DNA from: Olivibacter sp. SDN3
GTDB taxonomy: Bacteria > Bacteroidota > Bacteroidia > Sphingobacteriales > Sphingobacteriaceae
NCBI RefSeq assembly: GCF_014334135.1
Contig: NZ_CP060497.1
Span: forward strand, 1,550,001 to 1,614,000
DNA: 64,000 bases
Reading direction: 5' to 3'
Positions 18,042-28,848 of the stretch are shown one piece after another; position 1 is the first letter of the stretch; each line of letters opens with the position of its first letter. The translations under genes and the position numbers were made by a program. Below the pieces are notes generated by a model. It had not been told where the DNA came from. It ran no database searches and was given only the letters and a program-made list of their open reading frames with translations.

Positions 18042-18113
18042 CAGATTTTCTACTCCTGCTGTTAATTTTCATTTGAATTTAGATACACAAAAGCGAAAAA
18101 AACCCCTAAAAAT

Positions 18114-18440
18114 ATGACTATACAAGAAGCACAAGAAGCAGTAGATCAATGGATTAAAAGAATAGGCGTAAGGTATTTTAATGAGCTCACTAATACTGCA
18201 ATGTTAATGGAAGAAGTTGGTGAGGTTGCAAGGATTATGGCTCGCCAGTATGGAGAACAATCCTTTAAAAGGAAAGATAAGGACGTTGATTTGGCAGATG
18301 AGATGGCCGACGTCTTATTTGTACTCATCTGTTTGGCTAATCAAACAGGAATCGACTTAACAAAAGCCCTAGAAAAAAACCTAGAAAAAAAATCCATTCG
18401 CGATGCTGATAGGCATAAAAATAACGATAAGCTGAAATAA
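18114..18440 (+). CDS. MazG-like nucleotide pyrophosphohydrolase
   Basis: The 108-residue protein is a single MazG-type helical domain: LMEEVGEVARIM supplies the first EExxE-like metal ligands and VDLADEMADVLFVLICLAN the second. Such proteins hydrolyse non-canonical or surplus NTPs to NMP plus pyrophosphate. It follows dtd after 72 nt on the same strand. The 242 nt downstream, up to the convergent thi operon, hold no gene I can support. Confidence 0.88.
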   Translation: MTIQEAQEAVDQWIKRIGVRYFNELTNTAMLMEEVGEVARIMARQYGEQSFKRKDKDVDLADEMADVLFVLICLANQTGIDLTKALEKNLEKKSIRDADRHKNNDKLK

Positions 18441-18682
18441 CTGAACGGTTAACATCATTATTTTTTAAACCGAAATGAAAGGCAACTGCTATAACAGTTT
18501 TTCCCGTTTATGCGGGATAGAAAAGGGTGTTTAAAACAAAACGTCATTGCGATACGATCGAACATCGGCACAAAGAATTTTAATGGTATTTTTTTGGCAT
18601 TTGGAACATCAATAGCTTATATACAAAGGTATTTGTTCCGTTATTAAAGTTAGTAAGTAAGCGAAATTTTGATAAAAAACGG

Positions 18683-19705
18683 CTATGGCTCCAAACGAGT
18701 TAAATATACAGGAGCTTCATTTAGCATTTTCAAAATCTTGGCGGCATAACGACTTCTTTTACCCGATTGGCAAGCTAGAATAATGGGTTTGCTCTTATCT
18801 ATTTCGTTCTTGCGAAAAGGCAGCTCATTTAAAGGGATATTAATGCCTCCTACGTTACTCTCTTCAAATTCCCACGCCTCCCTTACGTCAATAAGCTGAG
18901 TTTCGGGATGTAGCGCCATAAATGATGAAAGCTCTCCTATGTTCAGTAAAACATCTCTTTTTAAAGTATTTACCTTCTTATTTTCCGCGTTTAATGTAAA
19001 ACTGATCACCTGGTGGTTACTCGTTCTAATATCCATCAGAAGCAACTTGCCGGACAAAACTTCTCCATAACCGGTAATTACCTTAATAATTTCGTTTGTC
19101 ATGTAGAGGGCTACGATCCCTGGAAGGACATTGAGCACACCATTCACCGAACAAGAGTTGCACGTCTCTGGAGACGGCTCATCGGGATATAAACAGCGAT
19201 AGGTTGGACCTCCGTTATAGTTGAATACTGAAATTTGTCCTATATAACCGTCAATTGCTCCCGAAACGAAAGGTTTGTTCAGCATAACGCTGGCATCGTT
19301 CACCAAATATCGCGCGGCGAAATTATCTGTTCCATCTACGATTAAATCATAAGAATCAAAAATCTCCAGGGCGTTCTCAGAAGTTAAAGCCTGATCATAA
19401 ATCTGAATATTTACAGCAGGTTGTAATTGCCTCAGCCTAGATGCTGCAACCTGCGCCTTGGATTTACCTATATCGTCTATCCGAAAAAGAATTTGACGAT
19501 GCAAGTTGCTTTGAGCAATAGTGTCTCCATCTATTATACCAATCTGCCCTACGCCAGCAGTAACCAGATATTGCAGTACGGGGCATCCCAATCCGCCTGC
19601 CCCAACTACAAGTACGCTGGAATTAAGTAGTTTCTCTTGAGATTTTTCGCCAAAGCCTTCAAGCTTCAAATGGCGGTCAAAATATTTTTTTTGTTCTGCT
19701 AACAT
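18683..19705 (-). CDS. thiF: ThiF/MoeB-type adenylyltransferase fused to a rhodanese domain
   Basis: The 340-residue protein has an E1-like adenylation domain (VVGAGGLGCPVLQYL nucleotide loop; DGTDNFAARYLVND) followed by a rhodanese domain (about 240-340) with an active loop ACQSGKRS. ThiF adenylates the C-terminus of ThiS so that sulfur can be loaded; the fused rhodanese would supply persulfide sulfur. Only one cysteine remains of the first zinc CxxC (YRCLYP), and the second pair is missing, so the structural zinc site seems lost. It is the last gene of the thi operon, 16 nt after thiH. Confidence 0.88.
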   Translation of the reverse strand: MLAEQKKYFDRHLKLEGFGEKSQEKLLNSSVLVVGAGGLGCPVLQYLVTAGVGQIGIIDGDTIAQSNLHRQILFRIDDIGKSKAQVAASRLRQLQPAVNIQIYDQALTSENALEIFDSYDLIVDGTDNFAARYLVNDASVMLNKPFVSGAIDGYIGQISVFNYNGGPTYRCLYPDEPSPETCNSCSVNGVLNVLPGIVALYMTNEIIKVITGYGEVLSGKLLLMDIRTSNHQVISFTLNAENKKVNTLKRDVLLNIGELSSFMALHPETQLIDVREAWEFEESNVGGINIPLNELPFRKNEIDKSKPIILACQSGKRSRYAAKILKMLNEAPVYLTRLEP

Positions 19706-19721
19706 TTTATTTTCCTAGCGT

Positions 19722-20840
19722 TTAAAGTGAAGTATGTTGGAGAACAAGGTCCCAGTCTTTCCACACAGGCTCATACCCGGCATTACGAATAACGTGGGCA
19801 ATCTCCTCAGGAGATCGGTTGTCGTCGATCTCGAATTGCTCTAAACTTTGTGGGGCAACAGCGTAACCTCCCGGGTTCGTCTTGGAGCCGGCACTAATAG
19901 AAGTGATGCCGAGTTTTATAATATTGTTGCGAAACGTTTCGCATTCACGTGTTGACATGGAAAGTTCCAAATCGTTGTTAAATAATCTCCAAGCGCAAAT
20001 TAGTTGTACCAACTCCCGGTCATTGATAACAGACTTTGGTTCCAAGCCTCCAACATGAGGTCTTAAACGTGGAAAAGAAATAGAAAACTTGCTCCTCCAG
20101 TAGTATTTTTCCAAATATTGCAGATGCAATGCCGTAAAAGCACTATCCGTTCGCCAATCGTCTAACCCAAGGAGCGCACCCAGTCCAATTTTATGAATAC
20201 CCGCACCTCCAATACGATCGGGCGCTTCCAAACGATAGACGAAATTCGATTTCTTGCCTTTAGGGTGATGTAGCTTATAATCTTCTTCGTGGTAGGTCTC
20301 TTGGTATACCAGTATAGCGTTTACGCCCAAAGCATGTAGTTCTTGATAATTAGGAGCGTCTAATGGCTGCACTTCCATTGCTATGTGTGCGAAATGTTTT
20401 TTTACAACTGGTAACATCTTTCTGAAATAGTCCATACCAACAAGTTGTTGGGCTTCTCCTGTAACCAGTAATACATGCTGATAACCCATCTCCTTTAGCG
20501 CGGCGATTTCCTGTAACAGCTCAACGGTGGTCAAGGTTTTTCGAGGAATCTTATTATCTAAACTGAACCCACAATAGGTGCATATATTTTGACATTCATT
20601 CGACAGGTATAGTGGTGCGTATAGTTGGATGGTTTTTCCAAACCGTTTCTTCGTTTCTTGATGACTTAAAAGTGCCATATGCTCCAAAAAAGGAGAGGCT
20701 GCCGGAGAAATCAGCGCTTTGAAATCTTCGTACGACCGCTTATTCTTGCGTAGGGCATTCTGCACATCTGTTGCTGTTTTTGCGTAAAGAGAAACCTGTT
20801 CTTGTTCCCAACTATATTTTTTGAAAGTTTCTGTAAACAT
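19722..20840 (-). CDS. thiH: 2-iminoacetate synthase ThiH
   Basis: The 372-residue radical SAM enzyme carries its [4Fe-4S] motif as CQNICTYCGF (CxxxCxxC). The SAM and substrate-binding segments LLVTGEAQ and SISFPRLRPH are present. ThiH splits tyrosine into dehydroglycine and p-cresol, feeding thiazole synthesis. Use of ThiH rather than the oxygen-dependent glycine oxidase ThiO is a pathway choice visible here. It follows thiG after 4 nt. Confidence 0.95.
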   Translation of the reverse strand: MFTETFKKYSWEQEQVSLYAKTATDVQNALRKNKRSYEDFKALISPAASPFLEHMALLSHQETKKRFGKTIQLYAPLYLSNECQNICTYCGFSLDNKIPRKTLTTVELLQEIAALKEMGYQHVLLVTGEAQQLVGMDYFRKMLPVVKKHFAHIAMEVQPLDAPNYQELHALGVNAILVYQETYHEEDYKLHHPKGKKSNFVYRLEAPDRIGGAGIHKIGLGALLGLDDWRTDSAFTALHLQYLEKYYWRSKFSISFPRLRPHVGGLEPKSVINDRELVQLICAWRLFNNDLELSMSTRECETFRNNIIKLGITSISAGSKTNPGGYAVAPQSLEQFEIDDNRSPEEIAHVIRNAGYEPVWKDWDLVLQHTSL

Positions 20841-20844
20841 AAAC

Positions 20845-21618
20845 TCATGGGGTTAAAAATGACGTAAGCGGACTCGATGCTTCGGCCAACAAGTTTACCT
20901 GAGCCATTCCTGCTTCATAGGCGATTCTACCGGCTACCACTGCCTTTTTAAAAGCTAAAGCCATTTGCTCAGGTCGGCTGGTTGTAGCAATGGCAGTATT
21001 GACAAGAACTGCGTCAGCGCCTATTTCCATGGCCTGTGCAGCATGACTGGGCGCTCCTATGCCAGCATCAATAATTACTGGAACATCAGACTGATCGATG
21101 ATGATCTCTAACATGGTTAAGGTAGTTAAACCTTGATTGCTACCAATAGGTGCACCGAGAGGCATAACAGCCGCCACACCAACCTCTTCCAGCCGCTTGC
21201 AAAGCACAGGATCTGCATGGCAATAAGGAAGGACAACAAAATTCATTTTTACCAATTCTTCTGCAGCCTTAAGTGTTTCAATGGGGTCTGGCATGAGGTA
21301 CTTTGGGTCGGGATGTATTTCCAGTTTTAGCCAATTGGTCTCTAAAGCCTCCCTTGCCAGTTCTGCCGCAAAAACAGCTTCCTTTGCTGTGCGTACACCA
21401 GAAGTGTTCGGTAATAAATTTAAATGTGGATGTCTGAGATGTTCTAACAAGTTGTCTGTTGTATGCTGGAGCTCAACTCTTTTCAGGGCAACAGTTACCA
21501 GTTCGGTTTCAGAGGTTAATAGCGCTTTTTCCATTTGCTCCATAGAGCTAAACTTACCCGTCCCGGTAAATAACCGGGAAGTAAAAGTTTTATCAGCGAT
21601 CTTTAAAGGCTGTGTCAT
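20845..21618 (-). CDS. thiG: Thiazole synthase ThiG
   Basis: The 257-residue TIM-barrel protein has the Schiff-base lysine in [17 protein letters not shown] and the phosphate-binding motifs [13 protein letters not shown] and [10 protein letters not shown]. It condenses deoxyxylulose 5-phosphate, dehydroglycine and ThiS-bound sulfur into the thiazole phosphate. It overlaps the thiE stop by 4 nt. Confidence 0.96.
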   Translation of the reverse strand: MTQPLKIADKTFTSRLFTGTGKFSSMEQMEKALLTSETELVTVALKRVELQHTTDNLLEHLRHPHLNLLPNTSGVRTAKEAVFAAELAREALETNWLKLEIHPDPKYLMPDPIETLKAAEELVKMNFVVLPYCHADPVLCKRLEEVGVAAVMPLGAPIGSNQGLTTLTMLEIIIDQSDVPVIIDAGIGAPSHAAQAMEIGADAVLVNTAIATTSRPEQMALAFKKAVVAGRIAYEAGMAQVNLLAEASSPLTSFLTP

Positions 21619-22280
21619 ATCTTTTCCTTGTTTGTAAAGACACCTAAAGTGTCTTCAATTTTAGTTAACATTTCTTTATAAATGTTTGCGGGAGACACGC
21701 TGTTGCCGATTACAGCAGAAACCGCGATACCATGAACGCCGGTTTGCATCAATTTTTCTATATCACTTAGTAAAATTCCACCTATGGCGATAATCGGGAG
21801 ATGGATTTGACGGTTTCCCAGCTCTTGCATCATGTGGATATAACCCTCAAGGCCTATTATCGGACTCAGTCTTTTCTTTGTGGGAGTATAACGTAGCGGA
21901 CCTAATCCTATATAGTCGATAGGTTGCTTATTTAACCATAAGATGTCTTCCAGGGTGTTTGCGGTACACCCAATAATTTTGTCATTACCCAGCAATTGCC
22001 TAGCGATCTTTGGTTCCATGTCTTCCTTTCCTATATGTACACCATCGGCATCCAGTTCTTTTGCAATTTCCACCCTGTCGTTGATAATACAGGTTGCACC
22101 ATATTGGCGGGTGATGGATAAGACTTTAGAGGCTTCCTTTAGAAAAGTAATGTCTTTCAGTTCTTTACATCTAAACTGTATCCAAGAGCGGCGCTCTTGA
22201 GCAATGCTTTCGATTTGACGGTGTAAATCGTCACTGTTGGTAGCATGGGTTATATAATGTAGTCGTTCGATCTTTTTCAT
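21615..22280 (-). CDS. thiE: Thiamine-phosphate synthase ThiE
   Basis: The 221-residue protein keeps the catalytic ThiE motifs: [20 protein letters not shown] (pyrophosphate and magnesium site), [14 protein letters not shown] and PIIAIGGI. It joins HMP-pyrophosphate and thiazole phosphate to thiamine phosphate. The usual VSAH-type motif reads IIGCTANT here, a small departure. It overlaps its upstream paralogue by 4 nt (ATGA) and thiG by 4 nt. Confidence 0.9.
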   Translation of the reverse strand: MKKIERLHYITHATNSDDLHRQIESIAQERRSWIQFRCKELKDITFLKEASKVLSITRQYGATCIINDRVEIAKELDADGVHIGKEDMEPKIARQLLGNDKIIGCTANTLEDILWLNKQPIDYIGLGPLRYTPTKKRLSPIIGLEGYIHMMQELGNRQIHLPIIAIGGILLSDIEKLMQTGVHGIAVSAVIGNSVSPANIYKEMLTKIEDTLGVFTNKEKI

Positions 22281-22894
22281 GAAATCTGTTCCTTTAGCTT
22301 GTAGAAGTTTTTTAATGGAGCTTCGCCTTGCCAGATGTACCCCAGCAGTGCCGCTCCGTCAAAACCCCTATTAGCTACCTGGGCAATATTCTCAGCGGTA
22401 ATACCACCTAACGCAATGAGCTTCCCTTGTCGGGGTATTGTACCAGCTTTTAACAGTTCTGGCTTTCCTTGGTAACCTGCTTTCGAAAGACTGTCGAAAA
22501 CAGGGCTCAGGAAAATGTGGCTATTTTTTTTGTCGAGCCTTTGAAAGGCTGATATGCTGTGCGAAGATGTCGACAGGATATTGGCGGTTACCGGAGTTTT
22601 TTCGAAAACAGTGGGCTTTAAGTGTACACCTGCCAAATTGAACTCTTGCTGTAATCCCGGGTGATTATGTACGACAATTTTATCATAGAACCGTTCATTG
22701 ATACGCAAGATAAAGTTACGTATGTCGGGGAAAGACATGTAGGGTTTGCGTATGTGTAGCAATTGTAACCCGGCAACGAACAGGTCGTTAATAGTTTCCT
22801 GTTCCTTTTGAACAGGGTTTTCAGAAGTAATGAGAACAATCTTCACTAATCTTATTGCTTTTATTGCAGCTACCACCGAGGTGTTCCTAATCAT
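22277..22894 (-). CDS. ThiE paralogue, probably TenI-like thiazole tautomerase
   Basis: The 205-residue barrel is related to ThiE but lacks its INDR-DGVH and TPTK motifs. A histidine after a serine pair (STSSHSISAF) lies where TenI has its catalytic histidine, and the LAGVHLKP and IALGGITAENI segments agree with the TenI branch. TenI aromatises the thiazole tautomer made by ThiG. I infer this role from motif comparison and from its place between thiC and thiE; a degenerate ThiE is the alternative. Confidence 0.7.
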   Translation of the reverse strand: MIRNTSVVAAIKAIRLVKIVLITSENPVQKEQETINDLFVAGLQLLHIRKPYMSFPDIRNFILRINERFYDKIVVHNHPGLQQEFNLAGVHLKPTVFEKTPVTANILSTSSHSISAFQRLDKKNSHIFLSPVFDSLSKAGYQGKPELLKAGTIPRQGKLIALGGITAENIAQVANRGFDGAALLGYIWQGEAPLKNFYKLKEQIS

Positions 22895-22897
22895 TAT

Positions 22898-24769
<1,872 letters not shown>

Positions 24770-24827
24770 TTACTTGTTTAATCGCTCCTGATATAATGAA
24801 TCGCTTTATTAAGAGAAGGATTTTTGA

Positions 24828-25028
24828 CTACCCTCCCTGTGCTGCACGGATAATAATAATGTTGTCTTGAGGATGAACTTGGAAGGAATTCCACGAAGAT
24901 TTAGGAATTACATGATCATTTACAGCAATAGCGATTCCACTCGTTTCTTGAAGGCCGTAAATACGTAAGGCTTCAATTAAGCTGTCATTTTGAATATTAA
25001 ATACTTCTTGATTGATGATGACTTCCAT
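24828..25028 (-). CDS. thiS: Sulfur carrier protein ThiS
   Basis: The ATG at 25028 (MEVIINQEVF) gives 66 residues, the normal ThiS size; the frame also runs three codons upstream to a TTG. The protein ends in the required Gly-Gly (RAAQGG), which is adenylated by ThiF and converted to thiocarboxylate. It is the first gene behind the TPP riboswitch. Confidence 0.93.
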   Translation of the reverse strand: MEVIINQEVFNIQNDSLIEALRIYGLQETSGIAIAVNDHVIPKSSWNSFQVHPQDNIIIIRAAQGG

Positions 25029-25083
25029 AATTAACAATTGTTACTGCTTTAGAAGTCACCGATAAGGCGGTGAGTTTTTCTTA

Positions 25084-25160
25084 CTTTTCCCTTCGCAGGC
25101 ATTATCCTGAGCAGGTTATGAGGGTAATTCTCAGCGCCGTAAAACGGAGCACCCCTAAAG
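25084..25160 (-). promoter_or_regulatory. TPP (thiamine pyrophosphate) riboswitch
   Basis: The minus strand shows the conserved THI-box pieces in order: AGGGGTGC, GCTGAGA, ACCCTCATAACCTG, GGATAATGCC and GCGAAGGGA. Terminal CTTT and AAAG can close stem P1. It lies in the leader of the thi operon, about 55 nt before the thiS ATG. Downstream is only a 6-bp hairpin (TCACCG/CGGTGA) with no U-tract, so control may be translational rather than by termination. Confidence 0.96.
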
Positions 25161-25166
25161 CTTAGA

Positions 25167-25198
25167 CAAAGGTATGAAATATTCTTTGAATAAAACAA
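25167..25198 (-). promoter_or_regulatory. Promoter of the thi operon
   Basis: The minus strand has a TTG at about 25196-25198, a 21-nt spacer and TACCTTTG at 25167-25174. This is a full Bacteroidota promoter; transcription would begin at about 25160, exactly at the 5' end of the riboswitch. Confidence 0.75.
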
Positions 25199-25339
25199 CG
25201 ATGATGGGATCCCATCTGTTAAAGGACTTTCTCGCCAAGGGTTTTCTCATCGAATCTTGGAAAAAGCTAGGGGGTGCCGCATCATTGTACGATGAAGGAG
25301 GTAATGCCGATATTAAAATTGAAGATATTGATTATCTTC

Positions 25340-25783
25340 ATGGCAAAATCGAAATTTATGCATAGAATTTTTTTTGGAGTTATTTTTCTTTTCTTAGTTA
25401 CCAGGCTTGTTGGACAGGAAAAAAGTGAAGAGGCTATCAGAGAAGTGATGAAGCAACAAGAGCTGGCTTGGAATAAAGGGGATATTGATGCCTTTATGAA
25501 TGGGTATTGGAAAAGCGACAGCTTGTTGTTTGTTGGGAGAGAAGGACCGATATACGGCTGGCAAAAAGCCAGAGAAAGATATTTGCGTACTTATCCAGAT
25601 AGTGAAACGATGGGTGAATTGACCTTTGATCTATTGGATATAAAGGCGCTCTCTGCAGATTGTTATTTTGTCCTTGGTCGTTGGGCACTTGTTCGTAATC
25701 AAGGAAATGTTGGAGGGACTTTTACGTTGTTGTTCAAAAAAATAAATGGAAGGTGGCTGATCACAACAGACCATACCAGTTGA
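25340..25783 (+). CDS. Secreted NTF2-like (DUF4440/SnoaL-type) protein
   Basis: The 147-residue protein starts at the ATG at 25340 or possibly 25358. A signal peptide ends near ...RLVGQ. The mature part is one NTF2-like fold: IREVMKQQELAWNKGDIDAFMNGYW is the typical helical start (core QQELAWNKGDIDAFM), and GTFTLLFKKINGRWLITTDHTS is the typical final strand pair (core GRWLITTDH). These folds bind small ligands or act as simple enzymes; no activity can be assigned. It diverges from the thi operon. Confidence 0.75.
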   Translation: MAKSKFMHRIFFGVIFLFLVTRLVGQEKSEEAIREVMKQQELAWNKGDIDAFMNGYWKSDSLLFVGREGPIYGWQKARERYLRTYPDSETMGELTFDLLDIKALSADCYFVLGRWALVRNQGNVGGTFTLLFKKINGRWLITTDHTS

Positions 25784-25815
25784 TCATGAGCCCAGGGTCC
25801 GAGTTGCGAAAAAAA

Positions 25816-26583
25816 TTAAAGTGCTAAGTCAAGTAAAACCGGACAATGGTCTGAATGGATAGCTTCTGGCAGGATGGCCGCATTTTGAATATTTTTTTCC
25901 AGGGCTTTGCTGACCAAGTTATAATCAATACGCCACCCAAGATTTTTGGCACGTGCATTTGCCCGGTAACTCCACCAGGTATATTGATGGGGTTCTGGGC
26001 GAAGATATCTAAACGTATCAATATATCCGCTATCTATAAATCGATCCATCCACGCACGTTCTTCTGGTAAGAATCCCGAACTTTTTGCGTTTGCTTTAGG
26101 ATTGTGTATGTCTATCGCTTTATGGCAGATATTATAATCTCCCGAAATCACAAGTTTAGGATATTCGGTGACTAATTTATCCGTGTAGGCTTGAAAATCA
26201 TCAAGGAATCTATATTTAAAGTCCTGCCGAAGATCGCCACTCGATCCAGAAGGGAAATAAGCACTAATAACAGATAACTGATCAAAATCCGCACGGATAA
26301 GTCTGCCTTCACAGTCGTAATCTGCTATTCCACAGCCATATACTATATTGTTGGGCTTTATCCTCGTTAAGATAGCTGTGCCACTATAGCCTTTCTTTTC
26401 TGCGGGGAACCAATAATGTTCATATCCCATGGCTTCAATTAATAAAAGATCAATAAGCTGATCGGGAGAGGCCTTTATTTCCTGTAAACAAACGATGTCT
26501 GCATCAGTGGTTTTAAGCCAACCTATCCAATCTTTACGCATGGCTGCCCGTATCCCGTTTACGTTATAAGTGATGATCCTCAT
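25816..26583 (-). CDS. xth: Exodeoxyribonuclease III
   Basis: The ATG at 26583 (MRIITYNVNGIRAAM) gives 255 residues; the upstream in-frame TTG is not needed. The endonuclease/exonuclease/phosphatase core is complete: TYNVNGIRAA, VCLQEIKA, SGDYNICH and SDHCPVLLDL. The enzyme cuts DNA at abasic sites and removes 3' blocking groups in base-excision repair. It lies 24 nt after the cyclophilin gene on the same strand. Confidence 0.94.
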   Translation of the reverse strand: MRIITYNVNGIRAAMRKDWIGWLKTTDADIVCLQEIKASPDQLIDLLLIEAMGYEHYWFPAEKKGYSGTAILTRIKPNNIVYGCGIADYDCEGRLIRADFDQLSVISAYFPSGSSGDLRQDFKYRFLDDFQAYTDKLVTEYPKLVISGDYNICHKAIDIHNPKANAKSSGFLPEERAWMDRFIDSGYIDTFRYLRPEPHQYTWWSYRANARAKNLGWRIDYNLVSKALEKNIQNAAILPEAIHSDHCPVLLDLAL

Positions 26584-26607
26584 CTCCAGGTATTGGTTTT
26601 TTCGCAA

Positions 26608-27351
26608 TTACTGAACAAATAGGTCCAAAAAACGTCTAAAAATGTTAGGCTTATAGTCTTCCCCTCTCAATTCGGCTTCCAGTTTTCGTACTTCTATGGG
26701 CTTAAGTAAGGAGAACTCCATCTTCTGATTTTGCAAAGGTCTGTCGTTGCTATCCGTAGGTAGCGAGGCAATACTGTCAATCAACTCCAGGCCTTTAACT
26801 GTTTCGCCAAAAACGGTATAATTTTGATCCAGGAAAGGGGTTCCGCCGAGTGTTTGATAAATTTCTCTTTGATATTGTGGGAACTTCCTGCCATCCATCT
26901 TCAGTGTTTCCATTCGATCAAGGTCCTTTGAAGTATATCGTTTTCCTTGTACCAAATAAAACTGCGTGGCACTTGATTCTTTTTCCAGATTGTTATCTCT
27001 CGCAGCTGCCAGCACGCCCTTTTTGTGAAACAAGCTGTCATTAAATTCAGCCGGTATGCGATAATCCAGGTCGCCCTCGCCTAAAAGAACACCTGGCGCA
27101 GCATCTTTCGATTCAGGGTCACCACCTTGAATCATAAAATCCTTTATCACCCGATGAAAAAGTGTGCCATTATAAAAGCCCTCTTTTACAAGGTTTAAAA
27201 AATTGTCCCGATGTTTCGGCGTTTCCTCATATAATCTTATGATGCATTCATTTCCATTTACCAACAAACGGATGTAGTGTTGTTTGGGTTTAGCAGCATA
27301 TATAACCAGTGAGATTAGTAAAAGTGCAGTGAAAAGAATGATTTTCTTCAT
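26608..27351 (-). CDS. Cyclophilin-type peptidyl-prolyl isomerase, exported
   Basis: The ATG at 27351 follows a TTG in the same frame and gives 247 residues with a hydrophobic N-terminal segment (signal peptide or anchor). The cyclophilin domain shows NFLNLVKEGFYNGTLFHRVI, FMIQGGDPESKD and FYLVQGKRY (the usual FFI stretch). An insertion around TSKDLDRMETLKMDG extends the domain, as in other Bacteroidota versions. It would assist proline isomerisation in the periplasm. Confidence 0.9.
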   Translation of the reverse strand: MKKIILFTALLLISLVIYAAKPKQHYIRLLVNGNECIIRLYEETPKHRDNFLNLVKEGFYNGTLFHRVIKDFMIQGGDPESKDAAPGVLLGEGDLDYRIPAEFNDSLFHKKGVLAAARDNNLEKESSATQFYLVQGKRYTSKDLDRMETLKMDGRKFPQYQREIYQTLGGTPFLDQNYTVFGETVKGLELIDSIASLPTDSNDRPLQNQKMEFSLLKPIEVRKLEAELRGEDYKPNIFRRFLDLFVQ

Positions 27352-27384
27352 TGACAAATAGTGTTATAAATTAGGTGTTTTTGA

Positions 27385-27744
27385 TCAATTGGTGGTAGAG
27401 TTGGGTAAATGCTCTTCGAAATAATCAATAATAAGTGATTTAATGATCATCTCCTGTTCTAACAATGTATAGTTTGGTATAGGTTTAATCAGTTTCCAAT
27501 GAGGCCATCCATCCTGATCCAAACCTTCTAATTCATAGAACCCCATGCTGCTAAATAGTCTGCAAGTGGCAATATGCATGAGCTCTTCTTTCTGTCTTTT
27601 GCTGAACTTTCTGGGCCCCTTACCGAGCTCTTGTACCCCGATTAGAAAGAGTAAAATTTTAATGTCAGGAGTGTCGGTATCAAAATGAGCCGAAGCAAAT
27701 TTTTGAAGAACTTGCCAGCGATTATTGATTTCTGCTGCATTCAT
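27385..27744 (-). CDS. Conserved hypothetical protein
   Basis: I use the ATG at 27744 (MNAAEINNRW), giving 119 residues; the longer frame adds an unlikely 25-residue lead. The protein is soluble and helical, with ILLFLIGVQELGKG and KRQKEELMHIATCRLFSSMGFYEL segments (core EELMHIATCRLFSSMG). I do not recognise a family with known function. It lies 33 nt upstream of the cyclophilin gene and may be in the same operon. Confidence 0.6.
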   Translation of the reverse strand: MNAAEINNRWQVLQKFASAHFDTDTPDIKILLFLIGVQELGKGPRKFSKRQKEELMHIATCRLFSSMGFYELEGLDQDGWPHWKLIKPIPNYTLLEQEMIIKSLIIDYFEEHLPNSTTN

Positions 27745-27940
27745 GATGCAAAGATAAGATATCCTTTGGAACGTCTTTGTCATTTTTTTGTGTAACTGAA
27801 TGCGGAGATTATTCCACAATTTGTGGTGTGTGTTTTTTTAGCGAAAAATAACGGAGGCGTTTTATGCATCTATAGGCCATTTTTTAAATTGGCACGTTAT
27901 TTCTGTATAGGAGAGGGAATCAACAAAAAGGAATGTAGAA

Positions 27941-28375
27941 ATGAAGAAAGTTGTTTTGGGAGCATATCTTTTATCGTTATTTTGGATAGTAAATTCGGTT
28001 AGTGCAAGTGAGGGAAATATAGATAGAGAAACTGCGGTGATTACGACTAACGATTCATTGATTGTGTATCAGGCTGAGAATGATTCGCTAAAGGCCCAGT
28101 TGATAAGTGCGGATTCATTGAAAAATAAGAAAGAGGTGGGGTATGTGCTGAAAAGAATGGAAACGGCTTATGATGATGAAAAAACACCTGTTCACCCAAA
28201 GGATTTACCAAATGCAATAAAATCCACCCTAAGCAGTGAAGATTTTAAAGACTGGAAAACGGCATCTGCAAATTTTGTGAAACCTTATAAAGGCAAATCA
28301 TATTACGAAATAGCTTTGTTAAAAGACGATGATACACGTATAGCAAGGTTTAAAGGTAACGGTAAAGTACTTTAG
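27941..28375 (+). CDS. Small secreted protein, PepSY-like in appearance
   Basis: The 144-residue protein has a signal peptide ending ...SVSASEG. The mature C-terminal half (about 95-144) has the YYEIALLKDDDTRIARFKGNGKVL pattern (core YYEIALLKDDDTRIARF) seen in PepSY-like and DUF2874-like periplasmic proteins. Function is unknown. A clean terminator follows, so it is a single-gene unit. Confidence 0.6.
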   Translation: MKKVVLGAYLLSLFWIVNSVSASEGNIDRETAVITTNDSLIVYQAENDSLKAQLISADSLKNKKEVGYVLKRMETAYDDEKTPVHPKDLPNAIKSTLSSEDFKDWKTASANFVKPYKGKSYYEIALLKDDDTRIARFKGNGKVL

Positions 28376-28407
28376 AAGTATGTACTGTTTGTTTTAGTAT
28401 CTGACGG

Positions 28408-28440
28408 AAGGCTACCTTATCAAGGTAGCCTTTTTTGTTT
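28408..28440 (+). terminator. Rho-independent terminator
   Basis: AAGGCTACCTT (28408-28418) pairs with AAGGTAGCCTT (28422-28432) across a 3-nt loop, followed by T-rich sequence. It ends the gene at 27941-28375. Confidence 0.88.
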
Positions 28441-28848
28441 TATGTTAAAGGAGAGCGCATGCGGCATTAATTTTTTATCGGGCTACTATTTTTTTCCTAT
28501 GGAGCAGTTAAATATTCTTGCTTTTTTTCTTAACTCAAAATCAGTTCTGATACTAACAGAATAAGGTACTTGTGTGTCCCAGTGCTTTTGATGGAGATAA
28601 GCGTAATATATATATATCCAGTTTTCGGCCGTTGTATTGTAGTTATATTCGACTTTTGATTAACTTAGTATGCTAACAGATAACGGTGCCGATTCAGGGA
28701 AAGGCTAAAGAAGCATAAAAAAGCTTCGTCAACAATAGTTTTTGGCCAAAGAAAACGGGGAGATAAATGCCACATTGGTTAAATGTTATCGTAGCTGTTA
28801 TTGGAAACTATGCATATGAATAACGCCTAACTTTAGAACGCGGGAAAA
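28441..28848. other. 408-nt stretch without a recognised gene
   Basis: No open frame of reasonable size, tRNA-like fold or strong promoter was found. It contains an alternating TA run near 28610 and a weak 5-bp hairpin (GAAGC/GCTTC) near 28708-28724. It may hold the regulatory region of the haemoglobin gene, but no site is recognisable. Confidence 0.5.

Noticed and set aside
25174-25365. 63-codon frame after the thi promoter
   Set aside because: Its start codon lies within the -7 element of the divergent thi promoter, it overlaps the better-supported NTF2-like gene, and I recognise no family or leader for it.
28605-28620. Alternating TA run
   Set aside because: Too short and common in AT-rich intergenic DNA to call a repeat feature.
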